Part shown: positions 15,374 through 25,606 of the stretch, piece by piece | Layout of the letters: every line of letters starts with the position of its first letter | Position numbering within the stretch: the stretch's first letter is position 1 | NCBI GenBank assembly: GCA_965116165.1 | Contig: OZ220484.1 | Span: 2,604,001 to 2,668,000 of the forward strand | DNA length: 64,000 bases | Reading direction: 5' to 3' | DNA from: Azophilus sp965116165 | GTDB taxonomy: Bacteria > Pseudomonadota > Gammaproteobacteria > Pseudomonadales > Azotimanducaceae | Made by a program: the position numbers and the translations under genes | Notes under the pieces: model-generated | What the model was told of the DNA's origin: nothing | The model's input: the letters and a program-made list of their open reading frames with translations, nothing else | Databases searched by the model: none

Positions 15374-17407
15374 ATGTCCAAAAAGGTGTGGAACGGAACG
15401 ACCGGTGATGATGAATATTCGGTTAGCACCAACGATGACTATAGGATTTTCGGTTTGGCTGGCAATGACACGCTGACCGGCGGTGCTGGCGATGATCGGA
15501 TTTGGGGCGGCACCGGCGACGACACGCTGTATGGCGGTGCCGGCATGGATACGCTCTGGGCCAGCGCTGGTGATGACACGCTGACCGGCGGCGGCGGCAA
15601 TGACACGCTTGGCGGCGGCGACGACGACGACCATGTCGATGGTGGCGATGGCGATGACACACTCTACGGCGGCGCCGGCGACGACGACCTAATGGGTGGC
15701 GCCGGCGCAGACAAGCTGTATGGCGGTGTCGGCATGGATTGGGTCACTTATCGATTTTCGGCAGTTGGCGTGACGGTCAATCTTCAGGATGGCCTCGGCA
15801 AAGGCGGGGATGCCGAGGGCGACACGCTTTTCAATATTGAAAACTTGGAGGGTTCCGACAAGGATGACACCCTGACAGGCGACTCGGGAGGGAACCGGCT
15901 GGAAGGCGAGGCCGGCGATGACACTCTTGATGGCAGAGCCGGAGCGGACATATTGGATGGCGGTGATAACGACGATGGTGGAGATTGGGCCTCTTACAGA
16001 CACTCAACATTTGGCGTGACGGTCAATCTTCGGGATGGCCTCGGCAAAGACGGGGATGCCGAGGGCGACAAGCTTCTTAATATTGAGAACATTTTGGGCT
16101 CCGACAAGGATGACACCCTGACAGGCGACTCGGGAGGGAACCGGCTGGAAGGCGAGGCCGGCGATGACACTCTTGATGGCGAAGCCGGCGATGATACCCT
16201 GTACGGTGGCCATGGCAAGGACACCTTGTACGGCCGTGACGGCGTCGACAGGCTGGAAGGCAGCTACGGAGATGATGCTCTGTACGGTGGCCCTGGCGTT
16301 GACACGCTGTATGGCCACGATGGCAATGACACGCTGTCTGGCGGTGCCGGCAAGGACTTCCTATATGGCGGTGCTGGCGACGACACATTGGAGGGTGGTT
16401 TAGACTTAGGCGACGACACACTGTATGGCGAGGGCGGATCGGACATCCTATACGGTCACGATGGAAATGACTACCTGTATGGCGGCGACGGTGACGACAA
16501 GACCTATGTGGACGAGGCCGGTAAAACCGTTGTCCGTGGGCTTTACGGCGGAGAGGGCAATGACTTCATCAGCGGTGGTGCCGGCGAGGATGAGCTCCGG
16601 GGCGGTGAGGGCAACGACGATATGGACGGAGGCACCGGCAACGACTGGCTTTGGGGCGAAGACGGCACGGACAAGCTGCACGGGGGCGACGGCGACGACA
16701 CCCTGGATGGCGGCGACGACGACGACAAGACCTATACCTATGTGGAGGATGATAAAACCAAAACCGTTGTCGGTGGGCTTTACGGCGGAGATGGCGACGA
16801 CACGCTGTACGGCCGCGCCGGCAAGGATGCGCTGTATGGCGATGCGGGCGACGACACCCTGTATGGCGGCGAGGGCACGGACGAGCTATATGGCAACGCG
16901 GGCGACGACACCCTGTATGGCGGCGACGGCGACGACAAGACCTATACCTATGTGGACGAGGATGATAAAACCAAAACCGTTGTCGGTGGGCTTTACGGCG
17001 GGGCCGGCGAGGACACGCTGCACGGCGGGGCCGGCGGTGACACGCTGCATGGCAACGCGGGCAACGACATCCTGAATGGCGACGACGGCGACGACACCCT
17101 GGAGGGCGGATGGGGCGACGACACCCTGAAGGGCGGTTTGGGCGGCGATACGTTTGTGTTCGCCCCCTCTGCCCCGGGCGGCGGCGAGAGGGACACGATC
17201 CTGGATTTTAACAGCGCCGAGGGCGACAGGGTTGATTTGAGTAGACTCAGCGGCGTGGACGATTCCGGCGATTTCATCATGAGTTTGATAAGGGACGACG
17301 ATGGAGTCGTCGAGGGGGTCGCCATTGACCTGGTGGCGGTGGGTGGCGGCACCATTGAACTGATTGGGCCGACCGAATTACTGGACAGCGACGACTTTAT
17401 TTTCTGA
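15374..17407 (+). CDS. RTX calcium-binding protein (pair A, first gene)
   Basis: A 677-residue acidic protein made almost wholly of Ca-binding nonapeptides of the GGxGxDxLx type, interrupted by short spacers such as VTYRFSAVGVTVNLQDGLGK (~134-153) and DDKTYTYVEDDKTKTVVGG. The last ~100 residues (DTFVFAPSAPGGGERDTILD, then GVAIDLVAVGGGTIELIG) form a non-RTX cap ending in DSDDFIF, a plausible uncleaved type I secretion signal. There is no N-terminal signal peptide. Start ATG 15374 follows GAGAGG. No enzymatic domain is present, so a surface, adhesive or matrix role is only an inference. No type I transporter gene lies in the window. Confidence 0.9.
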   Translation: MSKKVWNGTTGDDEYSVSTNDDYRIFGLAGNDTLTGGAGDDRIWGGTGDDTLYGGAGMDTLWASAGDDTLTGGGGNDTLGGGDDDDHVDGGDGDDTLYGGAGDDDLMGGAGADKLYGGVGMDWVTYRFSAVGVTVNLQDGLGKGGDAEGDTLFNIENLEGSDKDDTLTGDSGGNRLEGEAGDDTLDGRAGADILDGGDNDDGGDWASYRHSTFGVTVNLRDGLGKDGDAEGDKLLNIENILGSDKDDTLTGDSGGNRLEGEAGDDTLDGEAGDDTLYGGHGKDTLYGRDGVDRLEGSYGDDALYGGPGVDTLYGHDGNDTLSGGAGKDFLYGGAGDDTLEGGLDLGDDTLYGEGGSDILYGHDGNDYLYGGDGDDKTYVDEAGKTVVRGLYGGEGNDFISGGAGEDELRGGEGNDDMDGGTGNDWLWGEDGTDKLHGGDGDDTLDGGDDDDKTYTYVEDDKTKTVVGGLYGGDGDDTLYGRAGKDALYGDAGDDTLYGGEGTDELYGNAGDDTLYGGDGDDKTYTYVDEDDKTKTVVGGLYGGAGEDTLHGGAGGDTLHGNAGNDILNGDDGDDTLEGGWGDDTLKGGLGGDTFVFAPSAPGGGERDTILDFNSAEGDRVDLSRLSGVDDSGDFIMSLIRDDDGVVEGVAIDLVAVGGGTIELIGPTELLDSDDFIF

Positions 17408-17479
17408 GCGGGCCCCGGGCCTGCCGGCTTGGGGCACGGAAGACATATTAACGGTGGACATATTACGGGAGACACAGCA

Positions 17480-20400
17480 ATGACGACGCAGGATATTTCC
17501 CTCACCGGCGGCGCCGGCGACGACAGCCTGGTTGGCGGATCGGGCAACGACACCCTGGACGGCGCCAAGGGCAACGACACGCTGACGGGCGGCGACGGCA
17601 ACGACATCCTGTACGGTGACGCCGGCGACGACACCCTGGTCGGGGGCCGGGGCGGCGACAGCCTGTACGGCGGCACCGGCGACGACACCCTGGACGGCGG
17701 CGGCGGCCACGACACCCTGTATGGCGGCGAGGGCTCGGACACCTTTGTGTTCGCGGCGGGGGACGGCTCCGCCCACGTCGCCGATTTCGAGGCGGGCGAG
17801 ACGATCCGGATTTCCGGTGTGCCCGGCGGGTTCGCGGGTCTGGTCATCGAGCAGATCGGGGACAACGCCGTCATCCGCCATGGCGACGGCGACACGATCA
17901 CCCTGCAGGGAGTGTCGGCGGATTCGCTGGGCGCGGACGACTTCGAGTTCCCCGCGGCCGGGAACGCCCCGCGGGACGGCGGCGACGCTCCACAGGGCGC
18001 ATCCCCCGGCGACACCCCGAGCGACAACGGCGGCGACGCGACGACCGACGACTCCAGCGGCGGGGGCGAGACGACACAGGATATTTCGCGCACCGGCGGC
18101 GCCGGCGACGACAGCCTGGTTGGTGGATCGGGCGACGACACCCTGGACGGCGCCAAGGGCAACGACACGCTGACGGGCGGCGACGGCAACGACATCCTGT
18201 ACGGTGACGCCGGCGACGACACCCTGGTCGGGGGCCGGGGCGGCGACAGCCTGTACGGCGGCACCGGCGACGACACCCTGGACGGCGGCGGCGGCCACGA
18301 CACCCTGTATGGCGGCGAGGGCAGGGACACCTTCGTGTTCGCGGCGGGGGACGGCTCCGCCCATGTCGCCGATTTCGAGGCGGGCGAGACGATCCGGATT
18401 TCCGGTGTGCCCGGCGGGTTCGCGGGTCTGGTCATCGAGCAGATCGGGGCCAACGCCGTCATTGGCTATGGCGACGGCGACAAGATCACCCTGCAGGGTG
18501 TGTCGGCGGATTCGCTGGGCGCGGACGACTTCGAGTTCCCGGCGGCCGAGCCCGGGAACGCCCCGCGGGACGGCGGTGGCGACAGCGACCCGCGGGGCGC
18601 GCCCCCCGGCGATGTTCCGAACGGCAACGACGGTGGCGACGGCGCTCCACAGGGCGCGTCCCCCGGCGATGTTCCGAGCGGCAACAACGACGGCGGCGTC
18701 GCTGCGCAGGTCGCGTCCGTCGGCGACGCGACGACCGACGATTCCAGCGGCGGGGGCGAGCTGAGCGGCGGCGGCGGCGACGACACCCTGGACGGCGGCG
18801 CCGGCGACGATGTGCTGAGGGGCCGCGCGGGCGACGACACGCTGAACGGCCACGGGGGCGACGACACCCTGCGGGGCAGCAGGGGCAACGACACCCTGGA
18901 CGGCGGCGCCGGCGACGACACCCTGCGGGGTGCCCGGGGCGACGACATCCTGACCGGCGGCGCCGGCGGCGACACCCTGACCGGCGGCAGGGGTTCCGAC
19001 ACCTTCGTGTTCCGGTCGGGTGACGGCGGCGACACCATCACCGATTTCGGGGAGGGCGACCGGATTCGTCTGGACGGGGTCTCGGTCGGCTTTGGGGCGC
19101 TTGACATCCGTCGGGACGGCGCCGACACCGTCATCCACCACGGCGACGGCGACACGATCACCCTGCGGGGCGTGTCGGCGGACTCCCTGGGCGCGGCCGA
19201 CTTCCTGCTCCCCGACGCGGCCCCGGGCCTTCCCGGCGCCCAGGGAAGCCCGCCCGCGCAAGGCGCCGGCCAGGCCCAGACCCCGAACAAGCCACACGGC
19301 GCCGGCCAGAGCCAGAGGGTGACGACCCCCCACGATGACGACTGGGATGGCGAGGGCGCCGGCCGCATCCGAAGGGGCACCGACGGCGACGACACCCTGT
19401 ATGGCGGCTCGGGCGGCGACATCCTGCTCGGCGGTGCGGGCGACGACACCCTGGACGGCGACTGGGGCGACGACACCCTGTATGGCGGCTCGGGCGGCGA
19501 CACCCTGGACGGCGGTTGGGGCAACGACACCCTGTATGGCGGCTCGGGCGACGACACCATGGAAGGCGGCGGGGGCTTCGACACCTTCGTGTTTCGGGCG
19601 GGAGACGGGAACGACACCATTACCGATTTCTGGTGGCGCGGCGGCGACAAGATTCATCTCAGTGGGATTTCCGGCGGTTTCGGAGCGCTCGATATCCGTC
19701 AGGACGGCGACGACGCGATCATCCGCTACGGCGCCGGCGGCGACACGGTCACGCTGCTGGGCGTGAGGGCGAAATTCCTTGACGCCGGCAATTTCAAATT
19801 CAGCGCCTCCTACGGGCTCGTGCCCTCCAAACCAGAGAGGGCGCCGACTCCCTTGGATGATGATGACTGGGATGGAAAAGGCGCGGGCATTGATCTTATC
19901 CGGAGGGGTACCGACGGGGACGACAAAATGGCCTTGTTCGGCTGGATGCCTGGCGTTCTGCTCGGCGGATCGGGCGACGACACCCTGGACGGTATCTGGG
20001 GCGACGACATCCTGCATGGCGGATCGGGCGACGACACCCTGTACGGCGGATCGGGCGCCGACACCCTGTACGGCGGATCGGGCGCCGACACCCTGTACGG
20101 CAGATTGGGCGCCGACACCCTGTACGGCGGCGGGGGCGACGACACCCTGACCGGCGGATCGGGCGCCGACACCCTGTATGGCGACGACGGCGCCGACACC
20201 CTGACCGGCGGATCGGGCGCCGACACCCTGTATGGCGGTGACGGCGACGACACCCTGCATGGCGGTTCGGGCGACACCCTGACCGGCGGCGCGGGTTCCG
20301 ACACCTTCGTGTTCCGGGCGGGGGGCGGCGACGACACCATCACCGATTTCGGGGAGGGCGACAGAATTCGTATCGATGGATTTTCCGGCGGTTTCGGGGC

Positions 20401-22162
20401 GCTCGACATCCGTCAGGACGGCGACGACGCGATCATCCTCCACGGCCTCCACGGCGGTGGTGCGGTCAGGTTGCAGGGTGTAAAGGCGGACTCCCTTGAC
20501 GCCGGCGATTTCCAATTCGGCGCGCTCCCGCCCCCCACGCCATTGATTCGCATCGTGGAAACGTCGTCCTATGATCCCCTGAACGATGACTGGAATGGCG
20601 AATTCTCGAGCAGCGACTCCTCCTCCATACCCATGCAGGGCGTCTTGGGCCCCACACAGAGCATACTGAAGGGCACTGCCGGCAACGACACCCTGACGGC
20701 GAAGGTTTCGGGATTGGCTAGCATCCTGCTGGGCGGTGACGGCGACGACACCCTGATCGGCGGATCGGGCAATCAGGTTTTGCACGGTGGCTCGGGTAAC
20801 GACACCTTGCACGATGGTTCGGGTGGCGACCACGGCGGCGGCGGCGCCTTGTACGGTGGTTCGGGTGACGACACCCTGCACGATGGCTCGGGCAATGACA
20901 CCTTGTACGGTGGCGCGGGTTCCGACACCTTCGTGTTCCGGGCGGGAGGCGGGTACAACACCATTGTCGATTTCGGGGAGGGCGACAGGATTCGTATCGA
21001 TGGAGATTCCGACGGTTTCGGGGCGCTCGACATCCGTCAGGAAGGCGACGACGCGATCATCCGCTACGGTGGCGGCACGGTCAGGTTGAAGGGTGTAAAG
21101 GCGGACTCCCTTGGCGCCGGCGATTTCCAATTCGGCAGCCATGGACCCGGATCCGCCAGCCTCACCCTGGAGGGCGAAAGCCGGGCAAACAACATCCTGA
21201 CGGGTGGCGGTGGCGACGACACCCTGTACGGTGGTGGCTATGGCGACGACACCCTGCATGGCGGTGACGGCGACGACACCCTGGATGGTGGTGGCCATGG
21301 CGACAGCACCTTGAATGGCGGTGACGGCAACGACGCCCTGTATGGCGGCCACGGCGACGACATCCTGAATGGCGGTGCGGGCGACGACATCCTGCTTGGC
21401 GGCTCGGGCAGCGACATCTACGTGTTTCGGGCGGGAGACGGGAACGACATCATTGTCGGGTTCAGGGATGCGGATGGGTCAATCTTTGGTGTGAGTGATG
21501 CCGACAAGATTCATATCCTTGGAGTTTCCGGGGGTTTCAAGGCGCTCGATATCAGGCATGAAGGCGCCAATACAATCATCAGCTACGGCGTTGACGGCGA
21601 CACGATCACGTTACTGAATCCAGCGGTAGGCCTCCTTGAGGCCAGCGATTTCATATTCGGCGCCCACCAGATCGGCGGCTCGGGCGACGACAGCCTGCAC
21701 GGTGGTTCGGACGTCGACACCTTGTACGGCCACGGCGGCGACGACACCTTGTATGGCCACGGCGGCGCCGACACCCTGTATGGCGGCAACGGCGCCGACA
21801 CCCTGTATGGCGGTGACGGCGACGACAGCCTGTCAGCCGGGCACGGCAGCGGCGCCGACACCCTGTATGGCGGCAATGGCGACGACACCATGGAAGGCAG
21901 CATGGGCGACGATACCTTCGTTTTTACCAACGACACCTCGAGCAGTGGGGATGTCGACACGATTTTGAATTTCACAAGTGGGGACACCATCCAACTTTCC
22001 GGCTTCACCGGCGTGGACGACTTCGGCGATCTCGAGGGCAGAATCATCACGACACACGGCAGAGAAACAATCATCGACCTGACGGATGTGGGCGGCGGCC
22101 TGATCGTGCTTTCCCATGTGGCTGCCGAGGAGCTGGATGCCAGCGACTTCGATTTCGGGTAA
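17480..22162 (+). CDS. Large modular RTX protein (pair A, second gene)
   Basis: A 1560-residue protein with eight repeated modules. Each has a block of GGxGxDTLxG nonapeptides, then a cap of the type DTFVFRAGDGxDTITDF, GDxIRIxG, GGFGALDIRQDGDDAII and ADSLGADDFxF. Modules are joined by linkers: Gly/Asp/Pro/Asn-rich in the first part and DDDWDGxGAGxIRRGTDGDD-like later. The start is ATG 17480 after GGGAGACAC, 72 nt after the first gene of the pair. It ends in ASDFDFG, like a type I secretion signal. Long stretches are near-identical to the genes at 50502 and 63197. Confidence 0.9.
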   Translation: MTTQDISLTGGAGDDSLVGGSGNDTLDGAKGNDTLTGGDGNDILYGDAGDDTLVGGRGGDSLYGGTGDDTLDGGGGHDTLYGGEGSDTFVFAAGDGSAHVADFEAGETIRISGVPGGFAGLVIEQIGDNAVIRHGDGDTITLQGVSADSLGADDFEFPAAGNAPRDGGDAPQGASPGDTPSDNGGDATTDDSSGGGETTQDISRTGGAGDDSLVGGSGDDTLDGAKGNDTLTGGDGNDILYGDAGDDTLVGGRGGDSLYGGTGDDTLDGGGGHDTLYGGEGRDTFVFAAGDGSAHVADFEAGETIRISGVPGGFAGLVIEQIGANAVIGYGDGDKITLQGVSADSLGADDFEFPAAEPGNAPRDGGGDSDPRGAPPGDVPNGNDGGDGAPQGASPGDVPSGNNDGGVAAQVASVGDATTDDSSGGGELSGGGGDDTLDGGAGDDVLRGRAGDDTLNGHGGDDTLRGSRGNDTLDGGAGDDTLRGARGDDILTGGAGGDTLTGGRGSDTFVFRSGDGGDTITDFGEGDRIRLDGVSVGFGALDIRRDGADTVIHHGDGDTITLRGVSADSLGAADFLLPDAAPGLPGAQGSPPAQGAGQAQTPNKPHGAGQSQRVTTPHDDDWDGEGAGRIRRGTDGDDTLYGGSGGDILLGGAGDDTLDGDWGDDTLYGGSGGDTLDGGWGNDTLYGGSGDDTMEGGGGFDTFVFRAGDGNDTITDFWWRGGDKIHLSGISGGFGALDIRQDGDDAIIRYGAGGDTVTLLGVRAKFLDAGNFKFSASYGLVPSKPERAPTPLDDDDWDGKGAGIDLIRRGTDGDDKMALFGWMPGVLLGGSGDDTLDGIWGDDILHGGSGDDTLYGGSGADTLYGGSGADTLYGRLGADTLYGGGGDDTLTGGSGADTLYGDDGADTLTGGSGADTLYGGDGDDTLHGGSGDTLTGGAGSDTFVFRAGGGDDTITDFGEGDRIRIDGFSGGFGALDIRQDGDDAIILHGLHGGGAVRLQGVKADSLDAGDFQFGALPPPTPLIRIVETSSYDPLNDDWNGEFSSSDSSSIPMQGVLGPTQSILKGTAGNDTLTAKVSGLASILLGGDGDDTLIGGSGNQVLHGGSGNDTLHDGSGGDHGGGGALYGGSGDDTLHDGSGNDTLYGGAGSDTFVFRAGGGYNTIVDFGEGDRIRIDGDSDGFGALDIRQEGDDAIIRYGGGTVRLKGVKADSLGAGDFQFGSHGPGSASLTLEGESRANNILTGGGGDDTLYGGGYGDDTLHGGDGDDTLDGGGHGDSTLNGGDGNDALYGGHGDDILNGGAGDDILLGGSGSDIYVFRAGDGNDIIVGFRDADGSIFGVSDADKIHILGVSGGFKALDIRHEGANTIISYGVDGDTITLLNPAVGLLEASDFIFGAHQIGGSGDDSLHGGSDVDTLYGHGGDDTLYGHGGADTLYGGNGADTLYGGDGDDSLSAGHGSGADTLYGGNGDDTMEGSMGDDTFVFTNDTSSSGDVDTILNFTSGDTIQLSGFTGVDDFGDLEGRIITTHGRETIIDLTDVGGGLIVLSHVAAEELDASDFDFG

Positions 22163-22386
22163 ACCGGCCAAGCCCCAAGTACTCCATCACCCGAAATCCC
22201 TTTCGTTTGGGACTTATATACGCAAGCTACGGCCGCTATCCGCCCTTGTATATCTTTTGTGGCGAGCACCTGCTGTGTGCCCGTCTTCACGAGGCGTCGG
22301 ACGGCTACGGGGCGGCAGACGAGGGCGCCGCACACATGACCGAGGCTCCCGCCATCGGTGTGGTCGATCCAGACCGATGCGCCTGT

Positions 22387-22635
22387 ACCTTCGTGTTTCG
22401 AGCGGGGGACGGGAACGACACCATCACCAATTTCGGGTACGGGTCCGGCGGCCTCAGGTACGAGTTCGGCGGCGGCGACAAGATTCAGATCAACGGGGTT
22501 GTCGGCGGTTTCGGGGGGCTGGATATCAGACAGGACGGCGACGATGCGATCATCGGTTATGGCGATGCCGGTGATACGATTACCCTGCTGAACGTGCTGG
22601 CTTCCTCGCTGGCCTCCGATGACTTCACGATGTGA
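22387..22635 (+). pseudogene. RTX C-terminal cap remnant
   Basis: Reads CTFVFRAGDGNDTITNF, then GGGDKIQINGVVGGFGGLDI and ends SSLASDDFTM. The last ~50 residues are identical to the end of the RTX protein at 50502-53846, and the nucleotide match continues past the stop codon to GTGGTCGCCAA. No RTX repeats precede it; upstream is unrelated sequence. It is a recombination leftover. An RTX gene ending here was probably deleted or moved. Confidence 0.75.
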
Positions 22636-22720
22636 GGCCACCGGCTCAAATCCGATTGTGGTCGCCAACGGCCGCATCCCGTGCGCCTCCCTCCGCGGTG
22701 CCCGCTTGGCGTTGGACTGC

Positions 22721-22846
22721 CGATGGGTGGAGAGCGAGAATCGCCATGTGCGCCTGCGTGTGTCGTCGAAGGGTATGCGCATCATCGACAGGCTCGGCAT
22801 CGATTCGGCGCTGGCCGACATCCGGGCGCGCGGCGAGAAGGTCTGA
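22721..22846 (+). pseudogene. rpmB: Ribosomal protein L28 C-terminal remnant
   Basis: Forty-one codons read RWVESENRHVRLRVSSKGMR, IIDRLGIDSALADIRARGEKV-like sequence to a TGA, which matches the C-terminal half of bacterial L28 (typical WVESEN-VRLRVS-KG-RIID-GID--LA--RARGEK). The N-terminal half, with its Cys and TGK motifs and FLPNL, is replaced by sequence continuing from the RTX remnant. It is therefore a truncated copy. The functional rpmB should lie elsewhere, next to rpmG. Confidence 0.7.
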
Positions 22847-22922
22847 GTGGCCCGCACTCATCGGTTGATTGAAAGGGTACTAGTTCATCCTAGGGTGTGT
22901 GCGTCGATGGTATGGCGCTTCG

Positions 22923-24668
22923 TCAAGAGGATCGTCCCGCTCTCTTTGTCACCAGAAAATCCTCCAGCACAAGGTACTCAAGGTCCGAGCCGAAAAACAT
23001 ATCGAGCGCATCCCCCGGGGTGCAGACGATGGGTTCGCCTCGGCGGTTGAGCGATGTGTTGAGGACGACCCCGTTGCCGGTCAACCTTTCCATGGCTTCG
23101 AGCAGGGCGTGATAGCGGGGGTTTGTGGCTCGATCCACCACCTGAATCCGCGCCGTGCCGTCCTCGTGCACCACTTCGGGAACCCGCTCCCGCCACTCGG
23201 GAACCACATCGAAGGCGATGGTCATGAAGGGTGCCGGATGATCGGAGCCAACCATGCGCGGCGCAACAGGATCCAGCACGCTCGGGCAGAACGGCCGCCA
23301 GCGCTCGCGATACTTGATTTGCTCGTTGATGCGGTCGGCAATACCCGGAACGCTGGGGCAGCCGAGAATACTCCGGGCACCGAGTGCGCGTGGGCCAAAT
23401 TCCATGCGGCCCTGAAACCAGGCGACCGGGTGACCGGCCGCCAGTAGTGCCGCCACGTCGTCGGGCACAGTATTAAGCTTTCGGTACAGAGCCCGGTCGG
23501 AAACCGCATCCAGGGCCGCCAGACAGTCGGCGTTGCTGAATTCGGGGCCAAGGAATACGTGCGTCATCTTGCCGGGCGTCGCCCCGCGTTGAGCGGCAAC
23601 ATAGGTGGCCGCGCCGAGCGAAGTACCGGCATCGCCCGCCGCGGGTTGCACGAACAGCTCCTTGACGTGTGGCAGGGCAATGATCCGCTGATTGAGCTTG
23701 ACGTTCAGCGCGCCGCCGCCGGCGAAGGCGAGCTTGCCCGTTTCCCGGAGGATGTCGCCGAGCCAGGCCTCCAGCACATTCAGGCAATGACGCTCGAAGA
23801 GCTGCTGCATGGCGGCGGCATAGTGCACATAGGGCTCGTCGACATCGACATCGTCGCCCCGCCGGCGTGGCCCGAGCCAGTCGATCAACTTGGGACTGAA
23901 GTAGAAACCTCTCCGGCCCTCTTTGTAGCGCCGCGGTCCGACGGTGTTGACATAGCGGGTATTCACCCGAAACCCGGTCCGGTTGCCTTGGATCAACCGG
24001 GAGAGATCAAATCGGTCGGCGTCGCCGTAGGGCGCCATGCCCATCACCTTGTACTCGCCGTCGAGCATCTCGAAACCCAAGTATTCGGTCATGGCGCCGT
24101 AGGCACCGCTCAGGCTGTGCGGGTCGTAAAATTCCTTGAGCCGATGAATGCGCCCATTTTCTCCGTAGCCGAAGAAGGTACTTGCATATTCCCCCTTGCC
24201 ATCGACACCGAGGATGGCGGTTTTTTCCTCGAAGCCGCTTAGGTGATAGGCGCTCGACGCATGCGCCAGATGATGCTCGACCGGAACGAACTCGGTGTTT
24301 GACCAGTTGATGCCGAGCATGTGTCCGGCCTCATGCACCCGGCGGCGGTTGCGGCGGAAACGCCTGTTACCGTTTAGCAGTGCGTCCAGCGCCCGGTCGG
24401 GGGCGTACCAGTAGTCCCGCGCGAAACGCCAGCGGGCCGGGGAAGACAGGGGAATCGGTGCATAGGGGAAGGCGACGATATCCACTTCCCGCGGCTCGAT
24501 GCCCCCGGCCGCGAGGCAATAGCGGGCCGCCTCGACCGGCATGCGCGCTTTGGCGTGCTTGTCCCGCACGAATCGCTCCTCTTCCGCCGCCGCAACGATT
24601 TCACCGTCCACCAACAATGCCGCGGATGGATCGTGACCCAGGGCACCGGAAAGACCGAGAATCACCAT
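22923..24668 (-). CDS. Carbamoyltransferase (NodU/CmcH family)
   Basis: A 581-residue enzyme predicted to transfer a carbamoyl group from carbamoyl phosphate, via carbamoyl-AMP, to a hydroxyl of a sugar or natural product. The N-terminal Kae1-like ASKHA domain starts MVILGLSGALGHDPSAALL, with the AAEEERF motif (~31-37) and the metal-binding PVEHHLAHASSAY (~127-139). The C-terminal domain has GRMEFGPRALGARSILG (~418) and ends in LEDFLVTK. Both domains are complete and the length is typical. It lies alone between two remnants. Position upstream of the LPS core genes suggests, without proof, a cell-surface sugar as acceptor. Confidence 0.88.
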   Translation of the reverse strand: MVILGLSGALGHDPSAALLVDGEIVAAAEEERFVRDKHAKARMPVEAARYCLAAGGIEPREVDIVAFPYAPIPLSSPARWRFARDYWYAPDRALDALLNGNRRFRRNRRRVHEAGHMLGINWSNTEFVPVEHHLAHASSAYHLSGFEEKTAILGVDGKGEYASTFFGYGENGRIHRLKEFYDPHSLSGAYGAMTEYLGFEMLDGEYKVMGMAPYGDADRFDLSRLIQGNRTGFRVNTRYVNTVGPRRYKEGRRGFYFSPKLIDWLGPRRRGDDVDVDEPYVHYAAAMQQLFERHCLNVLEAWLGDILRETGKLAFAGGGALNVKLNQRIIALPHVKELFVQPAAGDAGTSLGAATYVAAQRGATPGKMTHVFLGPEFSNADCLAALDAVSDRALYRKLNTVPDDVAALLAAGHPVAWFQGRMEFGPRALGARSILGCPSVPGIADRINEQIKYRERWRPFCPSVLDPVAPRMVGSDHPAPFMTIAFDVVPEWRERVPEVVHEDGTARIQVVDRATNPRYHALLEAMERLTGNGVVLNTSLNRRGEPIVCTPGDALDMFFGSDLEYLVLEDFLVTKRAGRSS

Positions 24669-24819
24669 CGCGGCGAAAATCCGATTGGCTCGAAAGCGTT
24701 GCGAGGAATGCGAAGACCAATCGCTGTCGAGATGTTTCGCCTCAAATCGCTAGCGGCCCATAGTAAAAGCTTGGGAATTATATAGATGACTATGCGGAAG
24801 GTGGTGGGCTGGGCGGATG

Positions 24820-25410
24820 GAGCCTCATGTCGCAGCGGTGCTCGGCACGCTGTGCAAGCTTCGCCTCGACCGTCTCATCGCCCCCAGGCAATCACCGCAA
24901 CGCGAGCGCGTGTTGGCGATGATCGCCGCGCCGGCCGGCAGGTGGACGACGATGCGCCCGCCGAAGTTTCTCGTTCCCCGCCATGCCCACCACATACTCG
25001 AGCCCGTTCCCTCGAAGAACTCGAACAGCTCCGGGCCGGAAAAGCCGCTGTCCAGCCGGATGCGCAGCCGCGCCCCGGGAAACGCCCTCCGCAGGCGCGG
25101 CAGCAGCCGACGCGGCACGCCGACCGCGCCCTGCTTGGCGGCGGCGTTGCCGGCCCGCAGGACATGGCAGAACAGGTACTGCTCCGCCTCGTCGTCGAAG
25201 GTCGGGAATCCCGCCAGCGGCAGACGACGGCTGGCGCCCATCCGACAGGCACGCCGCCAGCGTCCCGCTCAGCCCGAGCCGCTCGTCACACGCCTTGAGC
25301 AGAATCGCGCCCCCGTCGGAACTGGCATGCTGCCGGTCGAACTTGGCGATCACCGCCTTTTTCGAAAGATTTCCGAACAGGACACTCTGTTTGGTGGCAT
25401 GGTGCGGCAT
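24820..25410 (-). pseudogene. IS1380-type transposase remnant
   Basis: The N-terminal part reads SKKAVIAKFDRQHASSDGGA, ILLKACDERLGLSGTLAACL, then shifts frame to LAGFPTFDDEAEQYLFCHVL and RLRIRLDSGFSGPELFEFFE, then shifts again to GLEYVVGMAGNEKLR. These are consecutive pieces of one IS1380-family transposase (DSGF carries a likely catalytic Asp) with at least two frameshifts and no C-terminal part. The start codon would be ATG 25410. GGGAATTATATAGATGA at 24773 may mark one edge. It cannot be active. Confidence 0.75.
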
Positions 25411-25606
25411 GCAAAAGCTCCTAGTTCGAGTAAGTGGTTGTTTTCAATTGTCATTTTCTTACAACCGGGGGCTTTTGTTCTATCCATTCATGAATTATTG
25501 GGGCTAGTGCTCTGTTGCATCGGTTTCCATGCGGAGGATGTGGCGTCCGGGGGCAAATGCCGCGGTGCTACAATGACACCGACAGAGGACGGCAAGGGCC
25601 TCCAAA

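Noticed and set aside
17378..21352. Long antisense open frame opposite the RTX gene
   Set aside because: The RTX codon pattern (GGC GAC GAC ACC) leaves all frames open on both strands; the antisense translation is a repetitive Val/Ala/Gln sequence with no family.
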